From positions 2,790,001-2,854,000 of the forward strand of contig NZ_CP017641.1 in NCBI RefSeq assembly GCF_001983935.1: a stretch of DNA of 64,000 nt, read 5' to 3'. The notes under the pieces are model-generated. The model did not search any database. It saw only the letters and a list, made by a program, of their open reading frames with translations, and had not been told where the DNA came from. The translations under genes were made by a program, and so were the position numbers. Source of the DNA: Fuerstiella marisgermanici (GTDB lineage: Bacteria; Planctomycetota; Planctomycetia; Planctomycetales; Planctomycetaceae). Positions 1-8,163 of the stretch are shown piece by piece. Every line of letters begins with the position of its first letter. The stretch's first letter is position 1.

Positions 1-1392
1 CTGAAGACAGGATGGAGCATTCTAACGGTCGGCGCATTGGCGGCCGGAATGGCAGCGCTGTGGTTCATCGGCATTCAGGTGTTCGTGGTCGAGCACCTGT
101 GCTCTTACTGCCTTGCGGCTCACACGTGCGGACTGCTGCTGGCGGGAATCGTGCTGTGGAAGCACCCGCTGGGAGCAAAGCAGACGGGCTTGTTGTCCTC
201 CATCAGCCTGGCTGGGATCGGCGCGCTGATGACGGCTCAAATTTTGGCCAAGCCCCCTCAAACTTTCACCGTCGAGCGATTCGACGATTCAAGTGATCCG
301 GCTGAAGTTGTTGACGGTGCAGAATTTGACGCACCAATCGATTTCGCACCGCCGGGTGCCGTTGCCTCTGCCGACGACGATGGACTGTTCGCTCCACCAG
401 CGATTGAAGAGACCTCCGTTTTCGAACCGCCTGCAGTTATCGAACCACCAGTTGTCACCGACAATGAATTCGTGCCGCCGACAGGTGCGATCCCCACAAA
501 GTCGCCTAATGCTGTAGCTGGTGAAGGAAATTCGACGGACAGCACCACAGATTCAACTGGCAAGAAAACAGCGACTGACAAACCGGACGTGACCGCCAAC
601 GAGGCGAACGATGATCAGAAGCCGTCAGCAGAGGAAGATCCCGGTGCCACCGCAGCCACAGCCGCGTTGTTGTTCATCAGCCCATCGACTGCCTCAGCGC
701 TGGCTCAGCTGCTACCGTTCGACGACAAGAAGCCAGCCGGCACGGGCGCTGACGAAAACGCCAAACAAACAGAAGCGGAAACCACCAGAGTTCAGAAGCC
801 CGTGATCCCGACCACTCGGTTAGTGTCGGTTTCAGGCAACAAGTTTCGCCTCAACAGCCGACAATGGCCGATTCTTGGCAACCCAGATGCCAAGTACATC
901 TTCGTCGAAATGTTCGACTACACGTGCCCGCATTGCCGCAATACTCATCGAGCAATCGATGGAGCGTTCGAAAAGCTGGGCGACGATCTGGCCGTCATTG
1001 CTTTGCCAGTGCCACTGGATGGAAGCTGCAATAGCACAGTTCGAAATACCGGTCCGGCTCACCGAGAAGCCTGCGAGTTGGCTCGCATTTCAGTCGCTGT
1101 TTGGCGAGTCGATCGGGAGAAGTTCAAGACCTTCCACGATTGGATGTTCGAAGGTCACCGCTCTGCTGCTCAGGCGCGACAAAAGGCGGCGGAACTTGTT
1201 GGGCAAAAGCAGCTTGCAGCCGAACTGGCTCTGCCACACGCCCAAAGTTACGTGGCCAAGCATGTGGAGCTGTACAAGCGAGTCGGCCAGGGAACGGTTC
1301 CTAAACTAATGTTCCCTCAATCGACAATCACGGGTGAGGTTTCGTCACCGACGACGCTGGTCAAAGCGATTCGCCGCGAATTAGGTCAGTAG
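1..1392 (+). CDS. VKOR-DsbA fusion, thiol-disulfide oxidoreductase (5' truncated by window)
   Basis: The reading frame is open from base 1, so the gene starts before the window. The visible N-terminal part is hydrophobic with at least two membrane segments and a CSYC motif (bases 100-111), as in the last helices of vitamin K epoxide reductase (VKOR) domains. A long linker rich in Pro, Asp, Glu and Thr follows (about 270-830). The C-terminus is a DsbA/thioredoxin-like domain with catalytic CPHC at 925-936 and a further Cys pair (GSCNS, REACEL). VKOR-thioredoxin fusions reoxidise their own disulfide-forming domain using quinone, so the likely role is disulfide formation in exported proteins. 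That would suit the Cys-rich YTV wall protein in this window, though this link is inference. Quinone use cannot be judged without the missing N-terminus. Confidence 0.85.
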   Translation: MKTGWSILTVGALAAGMAALWFIGIQVFVVEHLCSYCLAAHTCGLLLAGIVLWKHPLGAKQTGLLSSISLAGIGALMTAQILAKPPQTFTVERFDDSSDPAEVVDGAEFDAPIDFAPPGAVASADDDGLFAPPAIEETSVFEPPAVIEPPVVTDNEFVPPTGAIPTKSPNAVAGEGNSTDSTTDSTGKKTATDKPDVTANEANDDQKPSAEEDPGATAATAALLFISPSTASALAQLLPFDDKKPAGTGADENAKQTEAETTRVQKPVIPTTRLVSVSGNKFRLNSRQWPILGNPDAKYIFVEMFDYTCPHCRNTHRAIDGAFEKLGDDLAVIALPVPLDGSCNSTVRNTGPAHREACELARISVAVWRVDREKFKTFHDWMFEGHRSAAQARQKAAELVGQKQLAAELALPHAQSYVAKHVELYKRVGQGTVPKLMFPQSTITGEVSSPTTLVKAIRRELGQ

Positions 1393-1537
1393 ATACTGGC
1401 GTAGACATTTGTCTGTTCACCGGACATCAGTTTTCTGGATTGCTGACGATTTCGCGCAGCCAGCAAAAAATCCTCGCGTTGAGACCTGTCGCTTCTGGCT
1501 TTGTGACTGTACGATGAAATCAGATGTACAGTAAACC

Positions 1538-2194
1538 ATGGGGCCACACGTGACAAAAACCGGTTTCAACATACCTCCACAAGACGACCCTGATGATGAA
1601 GGTTCGATCACCCGCATCATTCGGCGCATGCAAAGTGGCGACGAAGATGGCGCGGACTTTCTGTGGAAACGGTTTTACGCTCGGCTGAAGTTTCTGGTGA
1701 AAAACCGACTGCGGTCGCAGATGCGAGGTGTGTCTGACGAAGAAGACGTGGCTCTGGAATCAATCAGTGAACTGTTTCGCGGGCTTCTGGACGGCAAATA
1801 CCCTTCGTTACATAACCGAGAAGCGTTCTGGCGATTGCTGGTCACGGTAGCCACACGCAACGTGATTGACGAAATCAACCGCGAAAACCGCCTCAAACGT
1901 GGTGCTGGCAAAGTGTATCACGAATCCGCATTCGATTCGTCAGAAGGCAGCCGGACGGCTCTGTTTGAACGGATCGCGTCATCAACGCAGGCCCCGGACA
2001 TGCAGTTGATGATTACCGAACGCTGTACGGAATTGCTTGAGTCCCTGACAGACACGAATCTTCAGGCGATCGCTGTGATGAAGACGGCGGGATCCACGAA
2101 TCATGAGATTGCGGAGTCGCTGGGCCTGAGTCTGCGTTCCGTAGAACGGCGTCTGGCCGATATCCGCCAATGCTGGGCGGGTGAGGTAAAGTGA
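1538..2194 (+). CDS. ECF-like RNA polymerase sigma factor (sigma-70 family)
   Basis: A 218-residue protein with the two-domain layout of ECF sigma factors. Region 2 lies at about residues 25-115 and includes a DEEDVALESI stretch and an AFWRLLVTVATRNVIDEI helix. Region 4 (about 165-215) ends in an HTH (NHEIAESLGLSLRSVERRL) that would contact the -35 element. This longer subtype is common in planctomycetes. No anti-sigma factor lies next to it: upstream is the VKOR-DsbA gene on the same strand (145-bp gap) and downstream is a convergent nuclease gene. The start is the ATG at 1538. A GTG-type start further in is possible because the first 20 residues are not conserved-looking. Confidence 0.85.
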   Translation: MGPHVTKTGFNIPPQDDPDDEGSITRIIRRMQSGDEDGADFLWKRFYARLKFLVKNRLRSQMRGVSDEEDVALESISELFRGLLDGKYPSLHNREAFWRLLVTVATRNVIDEINRENRLKRGAGKVYHESAFDSSEGSRTALFERIASSTQAPDMQLMITERCTELLESLTDTNLQAIAVMKTAGSTNHEIAESLGLSLRSVERRLADIRQCWAGEVK

Positions 2195-2247
2195 GCTAAC
2201 CGTTTCTTGCAGCTTGGACTGTGGCCCGCTCAATCGGCCACGATGCC

Positions 2248-2868
2248 TTAGCGTAGCCGTCCCTTCTTAACGTCATCCTGCAACTGTTGCAGATAGTTGA
2301 CTTCAAAGACTGTTGGGCCTGGCGAGTCTTCCGTTGCTGCGGCTTGCTGTTCGTGCTGGTCTGCCCACTGCTGTAATGAATCCGTATCGACGGGTGCAGG
2401 CGTGGTGGCTGGCGGAGGCGACTTCGTGGACTTCCGCGTTCGTGAGACCGGCTTCGGTGCGGCTTCCGCTTGCAATGCGGTCAGAAAGTCTTCGCTGTCA
2501 ATGCACTTCGCCTTGCGACGCTTGGCAGCTTTGTGCAGACGGTGATCGCTGGACACAACCAGCACCTGCCGCGGCGAGCTGTGTTGATTCAAGAGCCGTT
2601 CGATTTCCGAATCTGCGTCGGCTCCCTTCGGAGCGAACAAGATCGCCAGTCCGGCGTGCCGGTGTTGCCGATTGCTGTTCGAAGGCGAATCGAACGCATC
2701 GTAGACAACGGTCGCTCGAGCCAGCACACCAACTTCCAGATCGGCGACCAGTAGTTGGTTCAGCTGGCGGCGGCAGTGAGCCAGATCACCTTGCGCATAG
2801 CTACGGCGGGCAAGCCCGGCGGCGTGCATCAGGTTGTAGCCGTCGATGATGAGGTACGGTGTTGCCAT
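2248..2868 (-). CDS. NYN/YacP-type PIN-like RNase
   Basis: A 206-residue protein. The first 130 residues match the NYN (YacP/DUF901) fold: an N-terminal LIIDGYNLM strand with the first acidic residue, then VVYDAFD, an ADADSEIERLL acidic cluster, and VVSSDHRLHKAA with the final acidic residues. These acidic residues bind the metal in PIN-like nucleases. The family includes B. subtilis Rae1, a ribosome-associated mRNA endonuclease. The C-terminal 75 residues are Lys/Arg/Pro-rich and then charged, and probably flexible. The gene is divergent from leuC, with a 244-bp shared upstream region. The exact RNA target cannot be told from the sequence. Confidence 0.8.
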   Translation of the reverse strand: MATPYLIIDGYNLMHAAGLARRSYAQGDLAHCRRQLNQLLVADLEVGVLARATVVYDAFDSPSNSNRQHRHAGLAILFAPKGADADSEIERLLNQHSSPRQVLVVSSDHRLHKAAKRRKAKCIDSEDFLTALQAEAAPKPVSRTRKSTKSPPPATTPAPVDTDSLQQWADQHEQQAAATEDSPGPTVFEVNYLQQLQDDVKKGRLR

Positions 2869-3112
2869 GAAAGATTGTAGTGTATCGCGGTGGCTTCACC
2901 CAGATGTTGCCTTTTTGCTGAGGAAAACGGGCTGGCGGCGCCCGCCAGTTCCCCGGTGTGGACCTGCGTTTCCGCACGCATCTGACGATTTCGATTACAG
3001 ATCCCGGGCAAGACGCTGAAATCAGGCCGACTCCCACGCTATACTTCCGAACTCGCCACCGTTTACTGGTGTCGTGTCACAAAAACACTGGTCCATTGTA
3101 AGAAATCTGTCC

Positions 3113-4531
3113 ATGTCCGATCGTCGAAACCTGTTCAACAAGGTCTGGGATCTTCACGCCGTCCGCACGCTGCCCAATCAGCAGACTCAGCTTTTTATCG
3201 GCCTGCACCTCATTCACGAAGTCACCAGTCCTCAGGCATTCGAAATCCTGCGAGAACGCGGATTGAAGGTTGCATACCCGGACCAAACCGTGGCCACGGT
3301 TGACCACATCGTCCCAACAGCCGACCAGTCGCGTCCGTTTCAGGACGGTCTGGCCGAACAGATGATGTCTGCCATCGAACAAAACTGCGACGAATTCGGC
3401 GTGCGGTTGCTGGACCTGAAAGATGGACGCCAGGGCATCGTTCACGTGGTCGGGCCTGAACAGGGACTGACTCAACCAGGCATGACGATCGTCTGCGGCG
3501 ATAGCCATACCAGCACTCACGGAGCCTTCGGCAGCATCGCGATCGGAATCGGCACCAGCAACGTGGCTCAGGTACTGGCGACTCAGACAATGTTTCTGAA
3601 CCGCCCGAAAGTGCGTCGCATCACAGTCAATGGCGAATTGGCTCCCGGCGTGTATGCCAAGGACGTCATTCTGCACATCATCCAGCAGTTGGGCGTGCAG
3701 GGCGGCGTTGGCTACGCCTACGAATACGCAGGTTCAACCTTCGACGCAATGACGATGGAAGAACGCATGACGGTCTGCAACATGAGCATCGAAGGGGGAG
3801 CTCGCTGCGGTTACATCAACCCCGACGAAAAGACGGTCGAATACCTTCGCGGCAAGCCGTTTTCGCCGAAGGGTGGCGAATTCGAAAAGGCGGCCGATTG
3901 GTGGTTGAGTCTTGCGTCTGGCGACGAAGCAGAATTCGATGACGAAGTCACCTTCAACGCATCAGACATCGAACCAACCGTGACCTGGGGTATCACGCCC
4001 GCTCAATCAGTCGGCGTCAGCCAGCCGCTGCCAAAACTGGCCGACAGCCCGGCGGGCGAACGAGTGTTGCTCGGCGAAGCACTTGACTTTATGGGGCTTG
4101 CAGAAGGCGAACCGATTCGCGGCACGAAGATTGATGTTGCCTTCATCGGTTCCTGCACCAACGGACGCATCAGCGACCTGCGCGAAGCGGCTCGCGTGGC
4201 AGAAGGCCACAAAGTTGCCGACGGAGTCAAAGCGATTGTCGTGCCGGGATCTCAGCTGGTTCGTCAGCAGGCGATGGAAGAAGGTCTGGACAAGATCTTC
4301 GAAGCAGCCGGCTTCGAATGGCGCGGTGCTGGTTGCAGCATGTGTCTGGCGATGAATCCAGACAAGCTGCAGGGCCGTGAAGTCTGTGCGTCGTCCAGCA
4401 ACCGAAACTTCAAAGGTCGCCAGGGCAGCCCAACCGGTCGAACCCTGCTGATGAGCCCCGCAATGGTCGCCGCTGCCGCGATTGAAGGCCAGGTCGTCGA
4501 TATTCGCGAATTCGCCGGAGCCGCCGTCTAA
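3113..4531 (+). CDS. leuC: 3-isopropylmalate dehydratase large subunit
   Basis: LeuC of the aconitase superfamily, 472 residues from the ATG at 3113. The open frame extends to 3074, but the leader before MSDRRNLF is not LeuC-like. Landmarks are the N-terminal KVWDLHAV, the [13 protein letters not shown] active-site loop, the first cluster Cys in GSCTNGR, the C..C pair in [11 protein letters not shown] that completes the [4Fe-4S] site, and [11 protein letters not shown]. With LeuD it interconverts 2- and 3-isopropylmalate in leucine biosynthesis. leuD follows after 55 bp on the same strand, so a leuCD operon is expected. No other leu gene is in the window. Confidence 0.97.
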   Translation: MSDRRNLFNKVWDLHAVRTLPNQQTQLFIGLHLIHEVTSPQAFEILRERGLKVAYPDQTVATVDHIVPTADQSRPFQDGLAEQMMSAIEQNCDEFGVRLLDLKDGRQGIVHVVGPEQGLTQPGMTIVCGDSHTSTHGAFGSIAIGIGTSNVAQVLATQTMFLNRPKVRRITVNGELAPGVYAKDVILHIIQQLGVQGGVGYAYEYAGSTFDAMTMEERMTVCNMSIEGGARCGYINPDEKTVEYLRGKPFSPKGGEFEKAADWWLSLASGDEAEFDDEVTFNASDIEPTVTWGITPAQSVGVSQPLPKLADSPAGERVLLGEALDFMGLAEGEPIRGTKIDVAFIGSCTNGRISDLREAARVAEGHKVADGVKAIVVPGSQLVRQQAMEEGLDKIFEAAGFEWRGAGCSMCLAMNPDKLQGREVCASSSNRNFKGRQGSPTGRTLLMSPAMVAAAAIEGQVVDIREFAGAAV

Positions 4532-4586
4532 TCACACGGCGTTTGCGACGACCACTAATCTTCTCACAACACACGAAGCAAAAAAC

Positions 4587-5183
4587 ATGTCTACAGAAAT
4601 CAAAACCGTCACCGGAACCGGCATCGCGTTAATGCTGGACGACATCGATACCGACCGCATCATTCCCGCTCGCTACCTACGCTGCGTCACCTTCGACGGC
4701 CTGGGCGAACACGCGTTTGAGGACGATCGTCAGCAGGATCCCAACCATCCTTTCAACAACCCAAAATACGCTGGCGCCAGTGTGCTGGTGGCAGGCCGAA
4801 ACTTCGGTTGTGGTTCGTCACGCGAACACGCGCCGCAGTCGTTGATGCGTTGGGGAATCAACGCGGTCGTCGCGGAATCGTTTGCAGAAATCTTCTTCGG
4901 AAACTGTAGCTCGCTGGGCATCGCCGCCGTCGTGGCAAGTCGCGAAGACCTGAACAAACTGGCGGCCGCGATTGAAGCCGATCCAACGCTGCAGCTGACC
5001 GTCAACCTGGAAGACCTCACCGTAACCGCCGGCGATGTGACGGTCAGTGTCACCATGCCCGACAGTGCTCGCGACGCGCTTGTCACTGGCGAATGGGACT
5101 ACCTCGGCCAGTTGCTGAGTGCTCAGGATCAAGTGACTAAGCATGCGGCGGGCGTGCCATATTTGAATGGGTTTACCGCGTAG
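4587..5183 (+). CDS. leuD: 3-isopropylmalate dehydratase small subunit
   Basis: LeuD, 198 residues from the ATG at 4587. The frame is open back to 4482, overlapping the end of leuC, but that leader is not LeuD-like. Typical motifs are [13 protein letters not shown] near the N-terminus, [15 protein letters not shown] (the swivelling substrate-binding loop) and [13 protein letters not shown]. The length is normal for the bacterial family. It forms the heterodimer with LeuC. The gene runs into a long inverted repeat (5193-5277) that separates it from a convergent dehydrogenase gene. Confidence 0.97.
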   Translation: MSTEIKTVTGTGIALMLDDIDTDRIIPARYLRCVTFDGLGEHAFEDDRQQDPNHPFNNPKYAGASVLVAGRNFGCGSSREHAPQSLMRWGINAVVAESFAEIFFGNCSSLGIAAVVASREDLNKLAAAIEADPTLQLTVNLEDLTVTAGDVTVSVTMPDSARDALVTGEWDYLGQLLSAQDQVTKHAAGVPYLNGFTA

Positions 5184-5192
5184 CGTACTAAA

Positions 5193-5277
5193 TGGGGAAT
5201 TGGGGAATGGAGAATTAGGGAAGGTAAAACGGTCGCTCGCGACCGGACTGCGAATTCCCCAATTCCCCAATTCCCCA
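5193..5277. repeat. Nested inverted repeat between leuD and the SDR gene
   Basis: The outer arms are TGGGGAATTGGGGAAT (5193-5208) and its exact reverse complement (5262-5277). An inner hairpin CGGTCG-CTCG-CGACCG lies at 5230-5245. The left arm is made of imperfect 8-bp tandem units (GGGGAATT-like). The structure lies exactly between two convergent genes, so it could act as a bidirectional transcription barrier, but no T-run typical of an intrinsic terminator follows. Confidence 0.8.
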
Positions 5278-5285
5278 CTTGCTCT

Positions 5286-6044
5286 TCACCCTCGCCCAAC
5301 GAGTGGCATCTTCGTCGCCATCACGGTCATGAATTGCACATTCGCGTCCAGCGGCAGTCCGGCCATATATAGGACGGCGTCCGCGATGTGCTGAACGTCG
5401 ATAGTGGGTTCGGTGGCGGTGGAACCGTCTGCCTGAGGCACCCCGGCACTCATTTTGGACGTCATATCCGTGCTGGCGTTGCCGATGTCGATCTGGCCGC
5501 AGGCGATGTTGTACTTTCGACCGTCCAGTGACGCAGACTTCGTCAGGCCCGTCACCGCATGCTTGGTGGCGGTGTAGGGAGCGGAATTCGGGCGAGGTGC
5601 AGTCGCGGAAATCGAGCCGTTGTTGATGATGCGGCCGCCCATCGGTTCCTGCTGTTTCATGACGCGAAAAGCCGCCTGAGTGCACAGAAACACGCCGGTC
5701 AGATTCACGTCGACAACGCGTTTCCAATCCTCAAACGAGATGTCTTCAAGCATGTCACCCGGAGCGCTGATTCCTGCGTTATTGAAGACGACGTCGACAC
5801 TGCCGAAAGTGTTCTTCGTTTGATCGAAGAGTGTGTTGACCGAATCACGGTCCGTCACGTCCGTCGCGACTGCCAATGCATTGGCGGCATGTTCGCCGGC
5901 GAGAGAAATCGTGTCTTCCAAAGCGTCAGCGCGACGGCCCGCCAGCGCGACTTTGAAGTCGTTGTTCAGCAATGTGAGCGCGACGGCTCGCCCGATGCCG
6001 GAACCCGCTCCGGTAACGATCGCAACTTTCTGTGGATTACTCAT
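5286..6044 (-). CDS. Short-chain dehydrogenase/reductase (SDR)
   Basis: A classical SDR of 252 residues from the ATG at 6044; a GTG four codons upstream is an alternative. It has the NAD(P)-binding TGAGSGIG, an NNAG motif, the catalytic Ser in NGSISA and the YTATK Tyr-Lys pair. The cofactor loop after beta-2 reads AGRRAD, and the Arg pair hints at NADPH preference. The substrate is unknown. Unlike FabG at 62 kb, it has an extended C-terminal region ending in [11 protein letters not shown]. It is convergent with leuD and divergent from the dehydrogenase at 6101, with only 56 bp between starts, so the two share a promoter region. Confidence 0.88.
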   Translation of the reverse strand: MSNPQKVAIVTGAGSGIGRAVALTLLNNDFKVALAGRRADALEDTISLAGEHAANALAVATDVTDRDSVNTLFDQTKNTFGSVDVVFNNAGISAPGDMLEDISFEDWKRVVDVNLTGVFLCTQAAFRVMKQQEPMGGRIINNGSISATAPRPNSAPYTATKHAVTGLTKSASLDGRKYNIACGQIDIGNASTDMTSKMSAGVPQADGSTATEPTIDVQHIADAVLYMAGLPLDANVQFMTVMATKMPLVGRG

Positions 6045-6100
6045 CTGTCCATTCACCTGATAGAATTGGGTCTTTCAAACAGCAACATAGCAGAACGACC

Positions 6101-7033
6101 ATGAAAGTCACGATCGTCGGCACCGGCCATGTGGGAGCAACGTTGGCGTATGTCACTGTGCTGGAAGGTCTGGCCGACCAGCTGGTTTTGATCAATCGCG
6201 ATCGGCAGAAGGCAGCCGGCCACGCCTTGGATCTGCAACACACAGCCTCATTGGTACGGCAGCCGATCCGAGTCAGCAGCGGCGAAATTTCGGACTCAGC
6301 GAAGTCGGATGTCGTCGTGTTCACCATCTCCGTGCCGATGGACCCGGCTCATCCCGACCGCCGAGCGCTGGCGGCAGGAAACGCAGTACTGGTTCGAGAA
6401 TGGTTGCCCGCTCTGGCAGAAGCCAGTCCCGACGCCGTTTTTCTGATCGTGACCAATCCAGTGGATGTGATGACGTGGGCTGCGTTGCAGGTCACCGATC
6501 TTCCTGTGGATCGAGTCTGCGGTGTGGGCACGTTGGTGGATAGCGCTCGATTTCGAGCCATGATGTCCGAAGAACTGGGAATCCATCCGGACGATATCCG
6601 GGCGTATATTCTGGGCGAACACGGTCAATCGCAGGTCGCGGCCATCAGCCTGGCCTGGGTGGGCGGCGAACCGATCGACCAGTCGTTCGAACGAGCCCGC
6701 GAGTTCGCTCGCAACACCACTGACAGCGGGATCGAGGTGTTTCGGTTAAAGGGGTACACCAACTTTGCTGTGGCCAAAGCGACTGCTCTAGTGATCGAAG
6801 CCATTCAACACGACCAGCGACACACCATGCCTCTGTCAGTGCTGCTAAACGGGTACTGCGGCATCGATGACGTGTGCCTTTCGATCCCCGTCGTGATTGG
6901 CCGAGCAGGAATCACTCGCCGGCTACGCCCGAAGCTGACGCCGGACGAAGTGGCCGCATTTCGAGCTTCAGCCGACCAGGTTCGGCAGAATAATCAGCAG
7001 ATTTCGCCAATTCTTAACGATTCTCTGCGTTAA
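6101..7033 (+). CDS. Lactate/malate dehydrogenase family protein
   Basis: A 310-residue NAD-dependent 2-hydroxyacid dehydrogenase of the LDH/MDH superfamily. The start is the ATG at 6101 (MKVTIVGTGHVGATLAY, dinucleotide-binding glycine loop). Also visible are the TNPVDVMTW segment, the substrate Arg in the VDSARFR helix and the proton-relay His174 in ILGEHGQS. In the substrate loop (SVPMDPAHPDRR) the residue at the classical specificity position (Gln in LDH, Arg in MDH) is Met80. The enzyme is therefore neither a standard lactate nor a standard malate dehydrogenase by that rule. The preferred substrate is unknown. Confidence 0.85.
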   Translation: MKVTIVGTGHVGATLAYVTVLEGLADQLVLINRDRQKAAGHALDLQHTASLVRQPIRVSSGEISDSAKSDVVVFTISVPMDPAHPDRRALAAGNAVLVREWLPALAEASPDAVFLIVTNPVDVMTWAALQVTDLPVDRVCGVGTLVDSARFRAMMSEELGIHPDDIRAYILGEHGQSQVAAISLAWVGGEPIDQSFERAREFARNTTDSGIEVFRLKGYTNFAVAKATALVIEAIQHDQRHTMPLSVLLNGYCGIDDVCLSIPVVIGRAGITRRLRPKLTPDEVAAFRASADQVRQNNQQISPILNDSLR

Positions 7034-7246
7034 AGCTCGATAATGAAGGATATAGTGGGCTTTCCCACCTTAACAACGGGCGGTCGTTTTCGGGCCAGAT
7101 ATTGAAAACCGACCGCGCCGAGAGCTGTCTTTCGCAGCGTGCATGTTCCGCCGAGTTCATGCACCCACAGGCCGCAAAGCCCGCTGCTTAAGAAAAGCGC
7201 CCAACGAACCTGCCTTCACTATTCCCTCCGTCAGGAGGAATGAATC

Positions 7247-7951
7247 ATGTCCAAAAACTATTACACCATCGAAGAACTCACCCTCCAGCTTGGTCGCGAA
7301 AAGCGGTCTGTTGAAAAACAGGTCAGCCGTGGACACATTCCTGGTCGCCGCGTGAGTGGTGAATGGCGGTTTAACAAGACCGAGATCACTGACTGGCTGG
7401 AACGGGAGATGGCTTCGTTTAACGAATCCGACCTTGCCGTGCTGGAACGGTCGCAAAAATCGACGGAAGTCAGCACTCAGTCCGTTATCAGCAGCCTGCT
7501 GCACCCCGACCTGATCGAAGTGCCGCTCGACGCCGGAACCAAGCCGTCTGTTTTGAAAAAGCTGGTCGAAGTGGCCGGACGAACGTGGCAGGTCTTCGAT
7601 TCTTCGGCCGTTTTTCAAGCGGTACGTCAGCGTGAAGACTTCGCCTCCACCGGCTTTAATGGTGGTGTCGCGATTCCTCACCCCCAAAACCGCATGCCGG
7701 AAGCTTTGGGGGAATCACTGATCGCTTTCGGTCGAACAGTGTCCGGAATCCCCTTCGGCGGACCCAACCGGCAGCTCACCGATCTGTTTTTCCTCGTGCT
7801 GGCCCGCGACCCCAACACTCACCTAAAAGCACTCGCCCGACTGGGCCGCCTTTTTCAGGTGGACGGATTCCTTGAAGATCTCCGGCACGCCGAAACAAGT
7901 GCAGACTCCTACGACGTCATCACCGCCGCCGACGCAAACCTCGGCGAATAG
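7247..7951 (+). CDS. HTH-PTS EIIA domain protein (PtsN-like)
   Basis: A 234-residue two-domain protein. Residues 1-60 form an excisionase/MerR-like HTH (YYTIEELTLQLGREKRSVEKQ, then RRVSGEWRF). Residues 85-230 form a fructose/nitrogen-type EIIA domain with the phosphorylatable His in GGVAIPHP. A strong AGGAGG ribosome site lies at 7233-7238, about 9 bases before the ATG. Such fusions are usual in planctomycetes and are thought to be regulatory, since no PTS permease (EIIB/EIIC) is encoded nearby. The DNA target and phosphodonor are not evident. Five bases after the stop begins a copy of the 3'-associated repeat element (7957-8024). Confidence 0.83.
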   Translation: MSKNYYTIEELTLQLGREKRSVEKQVSRGHIPGRRVSGEWRFNKTEITDWLEREMASFNESDLAVLERSQKSTEVSTQSVISSLLHPDLIEVPLDAGTKPSVLKKLVEVAGRTWQVFDSSAVFQAVRQREDFASTGFNGGVAIPHPQNRMPEALGESLIAFGRTVSGIPFGGPNRQLTDLFFLVLARDPNTHLKALARLGRLFQVDGFLEDLRHAETSADSYDVITAADANLGE

Positions 7952-7956
7952 GCCGG

Positions 7957-8024
7957 GCCGGTACGCACCGGCGGGCGATTGGCGTGGCGGGCAGGTGAGC
8001 GGTGTGTGGGCGGAAGCGCCGGCG
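7957..8024 (+). repeat. 3'-associated hairpin repeat (family 1), locus 1
   Basis: The element begins with hairpin GCCGGT-ACGC-ACCGGC (7957-7972), followed by the conserved core GGGCGATTGGCGTGG and the terminal GCGCCGGCG. It starts 5 bases after the stop codon of the HTH-EIIA gene and runs in the same direction. See the findings for the family comparison. Confidence 0.85.
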
Positions 8025-8163
8025 TTGGGGATGCTGTTTGCCGGTGCGAAATAAGAGGTAGCGCCCTGCTTGTTGGTGTGGGCCAGTGCTTTCCACGGCA
8101 AAGCAAAGCTGGCACACAAACCATCAATTCGTGACTGACGCAGCAGCCGTTCTCAGCAGCGTT

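Noticed and set aside
7055-7068. Hairpin GTGGG-CTTT-CCCAC after the LDH/MDH-like gene as a terminator
   Set aside because: The stem is only 5 bp and no T-run follows, so it is too weak to claim.
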